Virus record (IMG/VR): IMGVR_UViG_3300043446_003625
Coordinates: 1-24,856 of that record
Source: a virus
Reading direction: 5' to 3' (one strand)
Length of the DNA stretch: 24,856 bases
The notes under the pieces were generated by a model. That model had not been told where the DNA came from and searched no databases. It saw nothing but the letters and a program-made list of their open reading frames with translations. Below are positions 1 through 8,674 of the stretch, piece by piece. Position 1 is the stretch's first letter; every line of letters starts with the position of its first letter. Both the position numbers and the translations under genes were made by a program.

Positions 1-104
1 AAGGTCGAACGGTACTACTTGCTAAATATGTGATACCTCAAGGAATCACACTGTGGCAATTGTACAAATATCAAGAATCACCGCCCGCAAGGGTTTACAA
101 GTAG
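1..104 (+). other. Possible 3' end of an upstream gene (frame unresolved)
   Basis: Two readings of the left edge are possible. One frame is open from base 1 and stops at 31-33, which leaves a 19-nt gap before the next gene. Another frame is open from base 3 and stops at 102-104. It contains the protein-like stretch AKYVIPQGITLWQL but would overlap the next gene by 52 nt. Neither can be decided without upstream sequence. Neighbouring genes suggest a tail or baseplate protein, but this is only context. Confidence 0.25.
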
Positions 105-1804
105 ATTTACCTCAGCCCTTGGCCGGCGCTGAACTGGGCTGGGCAGTGGATGACCGTAGACTGTTTATTGGCAACGGCACACTGGAAGAAGGCGCCCCTG
201 TTGTTGGAAATACTGAAATCTTAACTGAATTTTCAGACATTTTTAGTTTTGCTGGTCAATACACCTATAAAGGTCAAGCTGCAGGTTACACAGCACAAAC
301 CGGTGCCACGCCCGGATCACCAATATCACAAAGCATTCAAAGCAGACTAGACAGTTATGCAGTGGTCACAGACTTTGGTGCCTTGGGCGATGGCAGCACA
401 GATGACACTGCTGCCATCAACCGAGCGTTGTATCAATTGTTTTGTGTACAAACCAATACCGCAATTCGTCGAAGTTTGTTTTTCCCCGCAGGTAACTACC
501 TAGTCACAGACACAATTAAAATTCCTCCTTATGCCAAACTCTATGGCGAAGGTGCCAACAGCAGTATTATTAATTTTTCAGTGCAAAACTGGGCAGCAAA
601 TACTGCCTATGTTGCAAGTACCTTGGTATACTATGCGCCTACTAGCACCTACTATAGAAGTATTGCACCTGTGCCTGCCTCGGGTATTGTCATTACAAAT
701 CCATTGTATTGGGCTGCTGAATCACTACCCAGTTACGTGGTACAGACAGCGGACAGTTTGCAACAAACAGGAGTGAATATTGCCACCAATGGTGCTACTC
801 CGCCACAAAATATTGAAATGTCTAGTATGGCCATTAGGACCGATCAGATTAACAACGGTCTGTTGATTGAAAATGCGCAACAATGTTCTTTCAGCAATAT
901 GGATTTTACAGGACCATTGTCTGAGGTTGATTTGACCACAACTGTGGATGATATTCGTGCAGTTGACTGGGCCAGCACAGTGAGTTTGCCATGCAAACAA
1001 GTAAATTTTGATAATTGTAAATTTTCTGGATTTACTTACGGTACAAATACCGAGCAACAAATTCAAGGATGTGTGTTCAGCAACGGTCAATTTGACACAC
1101 TGTATCAAGGGGCTATACTAGGTGGTGCATCACCCAGCAACGGCGGTCCCACTGGTGTAAAATTTATAGGCAATGTATTTGACAACATCTATGAAGAAGG
1201 CATATTCATCAATGGAGTGAGCTTGAATGCTTCTGGATACAACATCTTTTATGACGTTGGCAACCATTTCAGCGGCACTACCAGTCCTGCATCAGCAGTA
1301 ATTACAATAGATGCTATCAACAACATCAGTGTTGGTGACATGTTCCAACGCACCACAACATACAGTGGCACATATCCAAGAATCAAAATTTTCAATTCTA
1401 GCTCACAAACAATTCCTGCCAGCATTGGTGTTGATAGTGCCGCTCAGATCCAAATGGGCAGCTTTGTTAGGGAAACCGGGACTCAGGCCACACTCACAGC
1501 CGGCGCTTCAAACAGCACATTGTTCACAGTGAGTTCAGTACAGATCAAAGCATTCAGCATGGATTACACAATCACTGTAGAAACGTCTGTACGTACAGGT
1601 ACTCTGACAGTGGTTAATGATGCTGATGATTCAGCTGGCGATGGTTTAAGTTACACAGATGATTATGTGCAAAATTCAGACACTGACATTACATTGTCAG
1701 TCACCGACGTTGGCAGCACTATGAGTATAAATTACACTTCTAGTGGCAGTCGAGCCGCAGGGCAGATCTACTATAGTTTGACACATTTGGGTCGTAGTTA
1801 TTAA
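53..1804 (+). CDS. Phage tail spike/fibre with pectate-lyase-type beta-helix
   Basis: A 583-residue receptor-binding or depolymerase-type tail protein. The start is GTG at 53, preceded by AAGGAA at 40-45. Residues about 2-45 (ISRITARKG...LFIGNG) resemble the N-terminal virion-attachment domain seen in phage tail appendages of the Mtd_N type. From about residue 101 the motif VTDFGALGDGSTDDTAAI marks the pectate_lyase_3 right-handed beta-helix family, followed by FFPAGNYL and a KLYGEG turn. Residues about 180-222 look like an insertion rich in W and Y (W180 ... YW220) that recalls small chitin/cellulose-binding modules. The C-terminal 100 residues are Thr/Ser/Asp-rich beta-type sequence, as in spike trimerisation or binding tips. 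It probably binds or cuts a surface polysaccharide of the host; the substrate cannot be read from the sequence. Confidence 0.85.
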   Translation: MAIVQISRITARKGLQVDLPQPLAGAELGWAVDDRRLFIGNGTLEEGAPVVGNTEILTEFSDIFSFAGQYTYKGQAAGYTAQTGATPGSPISQSIQSRLDSYAVVTDFGALGDGSTDDTAAINRALYQLFCVQTNTAIRRSLFFPAGNYLVTDTIKIPPYAKLYGEGANSSIINFSVQNWAANTAYVASTLVYYAPTSTYYRSIAPVPASGIVITNPLYWAAESLPSYVVQTADSLQQTGVNIATNGATPPQNIEMSSMAIRTDQINNGLLIENAQQCSFSNMDFTGPLSEVDLTTTVDDIRAVDWASTVSLPCKQVNFDNCKFSGFTYGTNTEQQIQGCVFSNGQFDTLYQGAILGGASPSNGGPTGVKFIGNVFDNIYEEGIFINGVSLNASGYNIFYDVGNHFSGTTSPASAVITIDAINNISVGDMFQRTTTYSGTYPRIKIFNSSSQTIPASIGVDSAAQIQMGSFVRETGTQATLTAGASNSTLFTVSSVQIKAFSMDYTITVETSVRTGTLTVVNDADDSAGDGLSYTDDYVQNSDTDITLSVTDVGSTMSINYTSSGSRAAGQIYYSLTHLGRSY

Positions 1805-1809
1805 AAACA

Positions 1810-2235
1810 ATGTGGCCAAAAAACTTCAGTGAACGGCTGGAGAGTTGGGCGCAGTTAAGACAGCAATGTCAGACACTGGACCCTGAGCCTGCCTTGATCA
1901 AAATCAACAGTTGGTGGTTTGGTGCTCCCTGGTGCGCCTATCACCTGCACTGGGATGACCAACAAGATTGGCCTGATCCATGGCAGTTGCTGAGCGACAA
2001 TCAGTATTGTCCGGTTGCAAGAGGTCTGGGAATACTGTATACTATAGCAATGTTAGACCGTGAAGATCTACAGGATGTATGCATGATTGAGTATCAAAGC
2101 GACAATTTAGTCCTGGTTGCTAAAGAGAAATATATACTGAATTGGGATCCAGATCAAGTCGTAAATATCAGCCTGGGACCTATAAACCCCAGACGGCGTG
2201 TCAGTCAAGAACAAATAAAACAAAAAATTCGTTAG
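1810..2235 (+). CDS. Conserved-type phage protein of unknown function
   Basis: A 141-residue soluble protein, strikingly rich in Trp and Asp in its middle (INSWWFGAPWCAYHLHWDD, DWPDPWQLL). The C-terminal tail is basic and Gln-rich (NPRRRVSQEQIKQKIR). There is no signal peptide or membrane segment. It starts five bases after the tail-spike stop with only a weak Shine-Dalgarno, and it ends six bases before nrdA, so it is co-transcribed with nrdA. I do not recognise the family. Position alone does not say whether it belongs to the tail block or to the nucleotide cassette. Confidence 0.75.
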   Translation: MWPKNFSERLESWAQLRQQCQTLDPEPALIKINSWWFGAPWCAYHLHWDDQQDWPDPWQLLSDNQYCPVARGLGILYTIAMLDREDLQDVCMIEYQSDNLVLVAKEKYILNWDPDQVVNISLGPINPRRRVSQEQIKQKIR

Positions 2236-2241
2236 GAAAAG

Positions 2242-4560
2242 ATGAAAAGCATCACAGTTGTTAAGCGCAGTGGGCATAGAGAACCGCTCGCCTTGGAAAA
2301 ATGGCAGGCACAAATTGCCAAAGTATGTGCAGGGGTGGCAGATGTCAGCCAGAGCATGGTAGAAATCAAAGCACAGTTACACTTTTATGATGGGATTACC
2401 ACCAAAGAAATTGACGGTATAACCCTACGTGCCATTGTTGATCTCATTGACGTAGAATCAAATCCTGACGTTGGGCACACCAACTATCAGTACGTGGCAG
2501 GCAAACAACGACTCAGCATGCTACGCAAAGACGTCTATGGCTCATACGATCCTCCTCACTTGTATGAGATCGTGAAGACCAATGTGGCCACTGGCTTGTA
2601 CACTCCTGAACTCCTGGAGTGGTACTCTGAAGAAGACTGGAACCGCATGCAGGCCATGATTGATCATGACAAGGATGAGTCATACAGTTATGCCGCAGTG
2701 GAACAACTGATTGAAAAATACCTAGTTAAGAATCGTAGCACAGGACAGATATATGAAACTCCGCAAGTTAGATACATGGTGGCCGCTGCCACAGTTTTCC
2801 ACAGTGAAGAGCCTAACAGTGCTCGCATGCGTTACATTAAAGAATATTATACAGCAGCCAGTGATGGGCTTTTCACTCTGGCAACTCCTGTGCTTGCCGG
2901 TCTTGGTACTCCTACTAAGCAGTTTAGCAGTTGCGTTCTTATCCGATCCGATGATGACCTCGATAGTATATTTGCCAGCGGTGAGATGATGGCCAAGTAT
3001 GCCAGCAAACGTGCTGGCATTGGATTAGAGATTGGACGCTTACGTCCATTAGGAAGTCCTATTAGAGGCGGCGAAATCATGCACACCGGCATGATTCCAT
3101 TCCTAAAGAAGTGGTTTGGTGACTTAAGGAGTTGTAGTCAAGGTGGAATACGCAATGCTAGTGCTACTGTTTTTTATCCAATTTGGCATCATCAGTTTGA
3201 TGATCTTATCGTGCTTAAAAATAATCAAGGCACAGAAGAAACCCGAGTGCGTCACATGGACTACGGGGTGGTATTGTCTGCTTTTTTCTGGCGCAGATTT
3301 AAAAATAAAGGATCCATTACTTTCTTTGATCCCAATGAAGTACCAGACCTTTATGAGGCTTTCTACACAGACACGCAACGGTTTGAACGTTTATACACCC
3401 AGTACGAGAGTGTACCCGGCCTGCGCAAGAAAGTTATCTCAGCAGAGGAAGTTTTTCGGAGTGGAATTCTAAAAGAGCGCACTGACACTGGGCGCATTTA
3501 CCTTGTGTTCATTGACAACGTCATGAACCAAGGTCCATTTAATCCTGAATATCATACCATTTACCAGAGTAACCTTTGCTGTGAAATACTTCTTCCTACT
3601 AAACCCTTTAAACGTCTGGATGACCGTGATGGTCGTATCGCTCTTTGTACCTTGGGCTCAATCAACTGGGGTGCGTTCCGTAATCCAGAGGACATGCGTC
3701 GTGCTTGCCGTATACTTCAGCGTAGCCTGTGTAACATTCTTGATTATCAAGACTTTCTCTCCATCCAGTCTCAACTATCCAACGACGAGATCCAGCCCTT
3801 GGGCATTGGAATCACCAACCTCGCCTACTGGCACGCCAAACGCAGCCTCCGGTACGGAGACCGAGACGCCTTGGCCGAAGTCAAGTCATGGATGGAACAT
3901 CAAGCCTACTACTTAACCGAAGCCACTGTGGAACTGGCTCGTGAACGTGGGCCATGCAAAGATTCAGACAAGACACGTTATGGCAAAGGAATTTTTCCTT
4001 GGGAACTACGTGCCAAGGGTGTCAACGAGCTCACAGACTTCAATCCAGAACTAGACTGGGAAACTCTGCGCACCAACATGAAACAACATGGTGTACGCAA
4101 TGCCACACTCATGGCAGTGGCTCCTGTGGAATCTAGTTCAGTAGTGATCAACTCAACCAACGGCATTGAAATGCCCATGAGCCTAATTTCAGTCAAAGAA
4201 AGCAAGGCCGGAAGTCTTACACAGGTTGTGCCTGAGTATCACAAATTAAAGAATCGTTATCAACTGATGTGGGCACAAAAAGACTGCATTGGTTATTTGA
4301 AAACAGCCGCAGTATTGGCAGCCTATATTGATCAATCAATCAGCACCAACACATTCTACAATCCTGCACACTTTGCAGACCGCAAAGTACCCACCACACT
4401 GATTGCTAAAAATCTCATGCAAGCACATCACTGGGGTATCAAAACATTTTATTACAGTCTAATCAACAAACAAGGTGCCAAAGCAGCCAAAGAAGAAGCT
4501 GCACCACTTGCTGCCATAGACTTTGATGATGTTGAAGACTGCGAAAGTTGTAAACTATGA
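2242..4560 (+). CDS. nrdA: Class Ia ribonucleotide reductase, large (alpha) subunit
   Basis: A 772-residue alpha subunit that reduces NDPs to dNDPs with NrdB, supplying dNTPs for phage replication. An N-terminal ATP-cone (KRSGHREPLALEKW, residues about 8-21 onward) suggests allosteric activity control. The expected catalytic set is present: C231 (in FSSC) and C469 (in ALCTLGSIN) as the redox pair, and N444, C446 and E448 in SNLCCEI at the thiyl-radical site. Y737 and Y738 (KTFYYSL) form the radical relay to NrdB. The C-terminus carries the shuttle cysteines C767 and C770 (CESCKL) that would be re-reduced by glutaredoxin, which is encoded downstream. The length matches E. coli and T4 NrdA. A TAGGA sequence precedes the ATG. 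The gene overlaps the methyltransferase gene by ATGA. It appears intact and active. Confidence 0.97.
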   Translation: MKSITVVKRSGHREPLALEKWQAQIAKVCAGVADVSQSMVEIKAQLHFYDGITTKEIDGITLRAIVDLIDVESNPDVGHTNYQYVAGKQRLSMLRKDVYGSYDPPHLYEIVKTNVATGLYTPELLEWYSEEDWNRMQAMIDHDKDESYSYAAVEQLIEKYLVKNRSTGQIYETPQVRYMVAAATVFHSEEPNSARMRYIKEYYTAASDGLFTLATPVLAGLGTPTKQFSSCVLIRSDDDLDSIFASGEMMAKYASKRAGIGLEIGRLRPLGSPIRGGEIMHTGMIPFLKKWFGDLRSCSQGGIRNASATVFYPIWHHQFDDLIVLKNNQGTEETRVRHMDYGVVLSAFFWRRFKNKGSITFFDPNEVPDLYEAFYTDTQRFERLYTQYESVPGLRKKVISAEEVFRSGILKERTDTGRIYLVFIDNVMNQGPFNPEYHTIYQSNLCCEILLPTKPFKRLDDRDGRIALCTLGSINWGAFRNPEDMRRACRILQRSLCNILDYQDFLSIQSQLSNDEIQPLGIGITNLAYWHAKRSLRYGDRDALAEVKSWMEHQAYYLTEATVELARERGPCKDSDKTRYGKGIFPWELRAKGVNELTDFNPELDWETLRTNMKQHGVRNATLMAVAPVESSSVVINSTNGIEMPMSLISVKESKAGSLTQVVPEYHKLKNRYQLMWAQKDCIGYLKTAAVLAAYIDQSISTNTFYNPAHFADRKVPTTLIAKNLMQAHHWGIKTFYYSLINKQGAKAAKEEAAPLAAIDFDDVEDCESCKL

Positions 4561-5540
4561 CCATGGATTTTTTACACAGTATTGACTTTGAACATCACAA
4601 CGGGGTTTTGTTGAGCATGATCAATGACTATCTACGCAATGACTTTTATGACAATGTGTTGTCATCACATGTGTGGGGTCAGCCATGTTTGGACATAGGA
4701 TTTGGCACAGGTTTACTCACTGTATTAGCACTGAAACATGGGGCAACTTCCGTGGTGGCCTATGAATCAGATTCTGACCGTTTTGTGTTGGGGCAATACA
4801 TTATTGATCTGTTGGGGTTACAACAAAAAGTGCATCTCATTAACGAAGAATACGACCATACCAAAGGCCTACACAATGCCACTGTTGTTTTCACTGAAAC
4901 CCTGACAGGCAACCTATGGGGCGAGGGACTGTGGCACAGCATGCCGCGTGATCCGGGTGTTTGCTTTTTACCATCTCAGTTGTTTTTAGAGTTTTATGCA
5001 AGACCAGTGAGTGAGGCATTTGCCCGTGGGTTGATTCAAGAAGTAAAACCAGATGCACCATTGACTTTTGCCCCAGGCATAGATATTGATTCGCGATTTG
5101 TTGCTGCTGTAAATCTTTTGATGGCCAAAAAATATCAACACCCTGTAAAGGCCAAAGACAGAACAGAACTTGTACAAGGTATTGTTCACTTCCCTCGACA
5201 ACAAAACACCGTATGGGGCTGGGTACCACACATGCGAATGTCTGCCACTGGCACATGTGTGGCTAGATACACTGTGGATACCCAAAAAGTTACAATCAAT
5301 GACAAACCTATTGATTTTGATCAACTGAAATATCGCATGCAAATAGACACATCTGCCTGGTCCCAATCATTGATTTTGTTAACTCCCAGAGTTGGCATGC
5401 AACACGGTACAAATGTGATGTATCTTGATACTGGACACTGGGGACCAACTGAAAACCCTGTGTTGTTAAATTGTGTCAATCAAAATCTCACCGTGACACA
5501 CGATTTAAAATACGGAAGAATAACCTATAATTTGGAGTAA
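4557..5540 (+). CDS. PRMT-like SAM-dependent methyltransferase
   Basis: A 327-residue class I methyltransferase. Motif I is LDIGFGTGLLT (about residues 45-55), with an acidic post-I residue E70 in VVAYES. E114 and E123 (TETLTGNLWGE) have the same nine-residue spacing as the double-E loop of protein arginine methyltransferases. TGHWGPTENPVLL (about 292-304) matches the THW loop and the strand that follows it. This combination argues for a protein arginine methyltransferase-like enzyme rather than a DNA methylase; no target-recognition or DPPY motif is seen. The gene overlaps nrdA by four bases and ends two bases before nrdB, so it is translated as part of the nrd cassette. A second in-frame ATG at 4563 is an alternative start. 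The substrate is unknown. Confidence 0.75.
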   Translation: MTMDFLHSIDFEHHNGVLLSMINDYLRNDFYDNVLSSHVWGQPCLDIGFGTGLLTVLALKHGATSVVAYESDSDRFVLGQYIIDLLGLQQKVHLINEEYDHTKGLHNATVVFTETLTGNLWGEGLWHSMPRDPGVCFLPSQLFLEFYARPVSEAFARGLIQEVKPDAPLTFAPGIDIDSRFVAAVNLLMAKKYQHPVKAKDRTELVQGIVHFPRQQNTVWGWVPHMRMSATGTCVARYTVDTQKVTINDKPIDFDQLKYRMQIDTSAWSQSLILLTPRVGMQHGTNVMYLDTGHWGPTENPVLLNCVNQNLTVTHDLKYGRITYNLE

Positions 5541-5542
5541 CA

Positions 5543-6643
5543 ATGAGTCAAGCCCAATACAATCTCGCAACCAAAACCGACTATCTACATCGCAAGATGT
5601 TTCTTGATCCTGCAGGTCCTGTGACAATTCAACGCTTTGAAGAAGTCAAGTACAACAAACTGGTGAAGTTTGAACAAGAAGCACGTGGCTTCTTTTGGGT
5701 GCCAGAAGAAGTGTCACTCACAAAAGATGCCAATGACTTCAAAGAAGCCTCAGACACTGTCAAACACATCTTTACATCAAACCTACTACGTCAAACAGCA
5801 CTAGACAGTTTGCAAGGACGTGGACCAGCACAGGTGTTTACTCCTGTGGTGGGCATACCTGAACTGGAAGCCCTGATGTACAACTGGAGTTTCTTTGAAA
5901 CCAACATCCACAGTCGTAGTTACAGCCACATCATTCGCAACATCTACAATGTGCCCAAGGATGTGTTCAACACCATTCACGACACCAAAGAGATTGTGGA
6001 CATGGCCAGTTCAGTGGGTCGATACTATGATCACTTGCACATGGTCAACTGTGAAAAAGAACTGGAAGTTCCTGTGAAAGAAGCAGCACACATTCGTGCT
6101 ATCTGGTTGGCACTCAACGCCAGTTACGCCTTGGAAGCATTCCGCTTCATGGTCAGTTTTGCCACCAGCCTGGCCATGGTAGAGAATCGTATCTTTATTG
6201 GCAACGGCAACATTATCAGTTTAATCCTGCAAGACGAAATCCTGCACCGAGATTGGACTGCTTGGATGATCAATCAAGTTGTGAAAGAAGATCCACGCTT
6301 TGCTTCTGCCCGGGTGGAATGTGAAGCCGAAGTGTATCAGATGTATCTGGAGGTTATCCGTGAAGAAAAAGCCTGGGCCGACTACTTGTTCCAGAAAGGT
6401 CCGGTGATTGGACTCAACGCACAGATTTTGAAAGACTTTGTGGACTACACCGCTGCCAGTGCCTTGAAAGAAATTGGCATCAAATATCTGGAACCCGCAC
6501 CACGTAGCACACCCATTCCTTGGTTCATGAAGCACGTGGACACATCAAAGAAACAAACTGCACTGCAAGAGAATGAGTCAACTAACTATGTTATCGGCGT
6601 CATGAGTGACAGTCTTGACTACGACGAATTACCAAGTTTATAA
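5543..6643 (+). CDS. nrdB: Class Ia ribonucleotide reductase, small (beta) subunit
   Basis: A 366-residue di-iron, tyrosyl-radical subunit partnering NrdA. The metal ligands can be placed by comparison with E. coli NrdB: D88 (ALDSLQGR), E119 and H123 ([12 protein letters not shown]), E214 (LAMVE), E232 and H235 (DEILH). Y127 is the probable radical tyrosine. The acidic C-terminus with Y359 (DYDELPSL) fits the tail that docks on NrdA. One oddity is that E119 and H123 are four residues apart, where E. coli has three, because of one extra residue (N121). The start follows GGAGTAACA directly after the methyltransferase stop. The subunit appears functional. Confidence 0.96.
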   Translation: MSQAQYNLATKTDYLHRKMFLDPAGPVTIQRFEEVKYNKLVKFEQEARGFFWVPEEVSLTKDANDFKEASDTVKHIFTSNLLRQTALDSLQGRGPAQVFTPVVGIPELEALMYNWSFFETNIHSRSYSHIIRNIYNVPKDVFNTIHDTKEIVDMASSVGRYYDHLHMVNCEKELEVPVKEAAHIRAIWLALNASYALEAFRFMVSFATSLAMVENRIFIGNGNIISLILQDEILHRDWTAWMINQVVKEDPRFASARVECEAEVYQMYLEVIREEKAWADYLFQKGPVIGLNAQILKDFVDYTAASALKEIGIKYLEPAPRSTPIPWFMKHVDTSKKQTALQENESTNYVIGVMSDSLDYDELPSL

Positions 6644-6644
6644 T

Positions 6645-7853
6645 ATGAAAAAACGCAATTACACACCAGAAACAGTGCGCCGTCTGCAAGGATCGGTGCA
6701 GATTGAACACACGTTGGCACGTCGTGGTGCTGAAAAACTACGCAAACTTCTTGCCACCGAATCCTATATCAACACCTTGGGCGCCTACAATGGTCAGCAG
6801 GCTGTGCAGCATGCCAAGGCCGGATTAAAGGCAATTTACTTGAGTGGTTGGCAAGTGGCTGCGGCCAACAACACAGCCTTGCAAACCTATCCAGACCAAA
6901 GTCTGTATCCTGTTGACTCAGTGCCACGTGTGGTTCGTGGTATCAACAATGCCTTCCGCCGTGCTGATCAGATTGAACACAGCGAAGGCCAAGTGACCAC
7001 GGACTATTTCCTGCCAATCGTTGCTGATGCCGAAGCTGGCTTTGGTGGTGCATTAAACGCTTATGAACTCATGATGGCCATGATCGAAGCCGGTGCTGCA
7101 GGCGTACACTTTGAAGATCAACTCAGCTCAGAAAAGAAATGCGGACACCTGGGTGGCAAGGTCTTGATTCCCACCAACCAGGCCATTCGTAATCTCAATG
7201 CTGCCAGACTGGCTGCAGATGTAGCCGGAGTTGACACAGTGATCATGGCACGTACAGACGCTGAGGCTGCTACCTTGATTACCTCAGATCATGATCCACT
7301 GGACCGTGACTTTGTGATCAACGAACGCACCGAAGAAGGTTTCTACAAGTTTCGTAATGGTCTTGATGCTTGCATTGCTCGTGGACTGGCCTATGCGCCC
7401 TATGCTGACTTACTGTGGTTTGAAACATCCACCCCTGACCTACAACAGGCCAAACGATTTGCCGATGCTATCCATGCTCAGTACCCAGATCAGATGTTGG
7501 CCTATAACTGCTCACCCAGTTTCAACTGGCGCAAGTTTTTGAGTCTAGAAGAATGTGAAACATTCCAACGTGAACTGGGCGCATTGGGGTATAGATTTCA
7601 GTTTATCACATTGGCAGGATTCCACAGCACTAACCTTGCCACATTTGAACTGGCCGAAGCATACCGCCAACGTGGCATGGCAGGATACTCAGAAATGCAA
7701 CAGCGTGAATTTGCTGCACAACAACGTGGATTTACCACTGTGCGACATCAACGTGAAGTTGGTGTGGGATACTTTGATTTGATCGCGGAAGCAGTGGGTG
7801 CCACATCAACAGTGGCCAACAAAACGTCCACTGAAGCCGATCAATTCCATTAA
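6645..7853 (+). CDS. aceA: Isocitrate lyase
   Basis: A 402-residue isocitrate lyase that cleaves isocitrate to glyoxylate and succinate, the first step of the glyoxylate shunt. The signature KKCGH is intact (C166), within [18 protein letters not shown]. Other near-identical blocks to E. coli AceA are [60 protein letters not shown] and FQFITLAG. It is about 30 residues shorter than E. coli AceA, through a shorter N-terminus and two small internal deletions, all outside the catalytic motifs. The ATG at 6645 is chosen because it follows the nrdB stop by one base. An upstream in-frame ATG at 6606 would overlap nrdB by 38 bases. No malate synthase is in the window. Position inside the nrd cassette shows that it is a phage-borne metabolic gene and not flanking host DNA. 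Confidence 0.95.
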   Translation: MKKRNYTPETVRRLQGSVQIEHTLARRGAEKLRKLLATESYINTLGAYNGQQAVQHAKAGLKAIYLSGWQVAAANNTALQTYPDQSLYPVDSVPRVVRGINNAFRRADQIEHSEGQVTTDYFLPIVADAEAGFGGALNAYELMMAMIEAGAAGVHFEDQLSSEKKCGHLGGKVLIPTNQAIRNLNAARLAADVAGVDTVIMARTDAEAATLITSDHDPLDRDFVINERTEEGFYKFRNGLDACIARGLAYAPYADLLWFETSTPDLQQAKRFADAIHAQYPDQMLAYNCSPSFNWRKFLSLEECETFQRELGALGYRFQFITLAGFHSTNLATFELAEAYRQRGMAGYSEMQQREFAAQQRGFTTVRHQREVGVGYFDLIAEAVGATSTVANKTSTEADQFH

Positions 7854-7874
7854 AATAACAACAAGGAGAATAAA

Positions 7875-8099
7875 ATGAAAGCTATAGTATGGTCAAAAGA
7901 TCAATGCGCCTTTTGTGAACAGGCCAAGAGCCTGTTGGAAATGAAGGGCATTGAATACGAAGTCCGCAATATCTCACAAGATTGGACTCGTGAACAATTA
8001 TTAGAAGCAGTTCCAACGGCTCGCACAGTGCCCCAGATCTTCTTGGATGAAGAATACGTGGGCGGATTTAACGAACTTAGAAAGAAACTCAATGGTTGA
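7875..8099 (+). CDS. Glutaredoxin
   Basis: A 74-residue glutaredoxin/NrdH-size protein with the dithiol active site C11-A-F-C14. It has the cis-proline motif TVPQIF (P54) and a GG pair (GG at 63-64) that binds glutathione or the partner. AAGGAG at 7863-7868 is a strong ribosome binding site. It lies at the end of the nrdA-nrdB cassette and is the likely electron donor to the C-terminal cysteines of NrdA. The CAFC site differs from the CPYC of classical glutaredoxins. Confidence 0.93.
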   Translation: MKAIVWSKDQCAFCEQAKSLLEMKGIEYEVRNISQDWTREQLLEAVPTARTVPQIFLDEEYVGGFNELRKKLNG

Positions 8100-8388
8100 A
8101 GCAGGAAAAACCTACACCTTGCGCATGGGCTATGGTGAAGAAATTGTGGCCAAAGTCACAGCAGTGAACGCAAACACTTACACACTGAGCAAGCCCGTGG
8201 CAGTGGTGCCTGGACAGCAAGGTATACAACTGATGAATTCATTGTTTACTGCAGATCCTGAGTCAGAAGTCACGGTAAATATAAACAGCGTGGCAATGAT
8301 TGCTCCTGTGCGTGAAGACGTTGGGGACAGTTATTTGGAAGCCACAACAGGCATCAAGCCTGTGCGTAGTAAAATCTTAATGGGATAA
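8092..8388 (+). CDS. Small beta-rich phage protein of unknown function
   Basis: 98 residues if the ATG at 8092 is used. This start overlaps the glutaredoxin gene by 8 bases and has a purine-rich run just upstream. An in-frame ATG at 8047 would overlap by 53 bases and is less likely. Repeated short strands (KTYTLRM, EEIVAKVTAV, TYTLSKPVAVV, SEVTVNINSVAMIA) suggest a small beta-barrel, perhaps Sm/SH3-like, but no enzyme motif is visible. It sits directly before the PAAR gene and may be co-regulated with the virion block. The function is not known to me. Confidence 0.75.
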   Translation: MVEAGKTYTLRMGYGEEIVAKVTAVNANTYTLSKPVAVVPGQQGIQLMNSLFTADPESEVTVNINSVAMIAPVREDVGDSYLEATTGIKPVRSKILMG

Positions 8389-8389
8389 C

Positions 8390-8674
8390 ATGCCACCAGT
8401 GCAACGTCAAGGTGACCCAAACTCATCGGGGGGTATAAACACTTCGGGTGTGGGCTCGGTGCGTGTTAACGGTCGCTTGATTGTTATACCTGGAATCAGT
8501 GTCACGCCTCATCCCTGTTGTGGGCAGCCCGGTTGCGGCATACACTGTTCAGCAGTCACAGCCGGTGGATCAGGCACAGTTCGTGCTGGCGGCAGGCCTG
8601 TAATTAGAGACAACGATATTGACACGTGTGGCCATCCACGAGTGGCAGGAAGCCCCAATGTGAGAGCAGGATAA
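8390..8674 (+). CDS. PAAR-domain spike tip protein
   Basis: A 94-residue PAAR protein that would cap the central spike of a contractile tail, like T4 gp5.4. It has the typical glycine-rich pseudo-repeats (SSGGINTSGVGSVRVNGR, GGSGTVRAGGRPVIRDND). A cluster of possible zinc ligands comprises H41, C43, C44, C49, H52, C53, C80 and H82. The start is one base after the preceding stop. Its TAA overlaps the next ATG (TAATG), so translation is coupled to the next structural gene. Confidence 0.88.
   Translation: MPPVQRQGDPNSSGGINTSGVGSVRVNGRLIVIPGISVTPHPCCGQPGCGIHCSAVTAGGSGTVRAGGRPVIRDNDIDTCGHPRVAGSPNVRAG

Noticed and set aside
725-1108. Long minus-strand frame opposite the tail spike
   Set aside because: It is antisense to a gene with clear family motifs, with no ribosome binding site and no recognisable motif. 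The same applies to other long antisense frames, for example at 4986-5366 and 18449-18832.
6606-6644. ATG upstream of aceA
   Set aside because: It lies inside nrdB with no ribosome binding site; the ATG at 6645 directly follows the nrdB stop.
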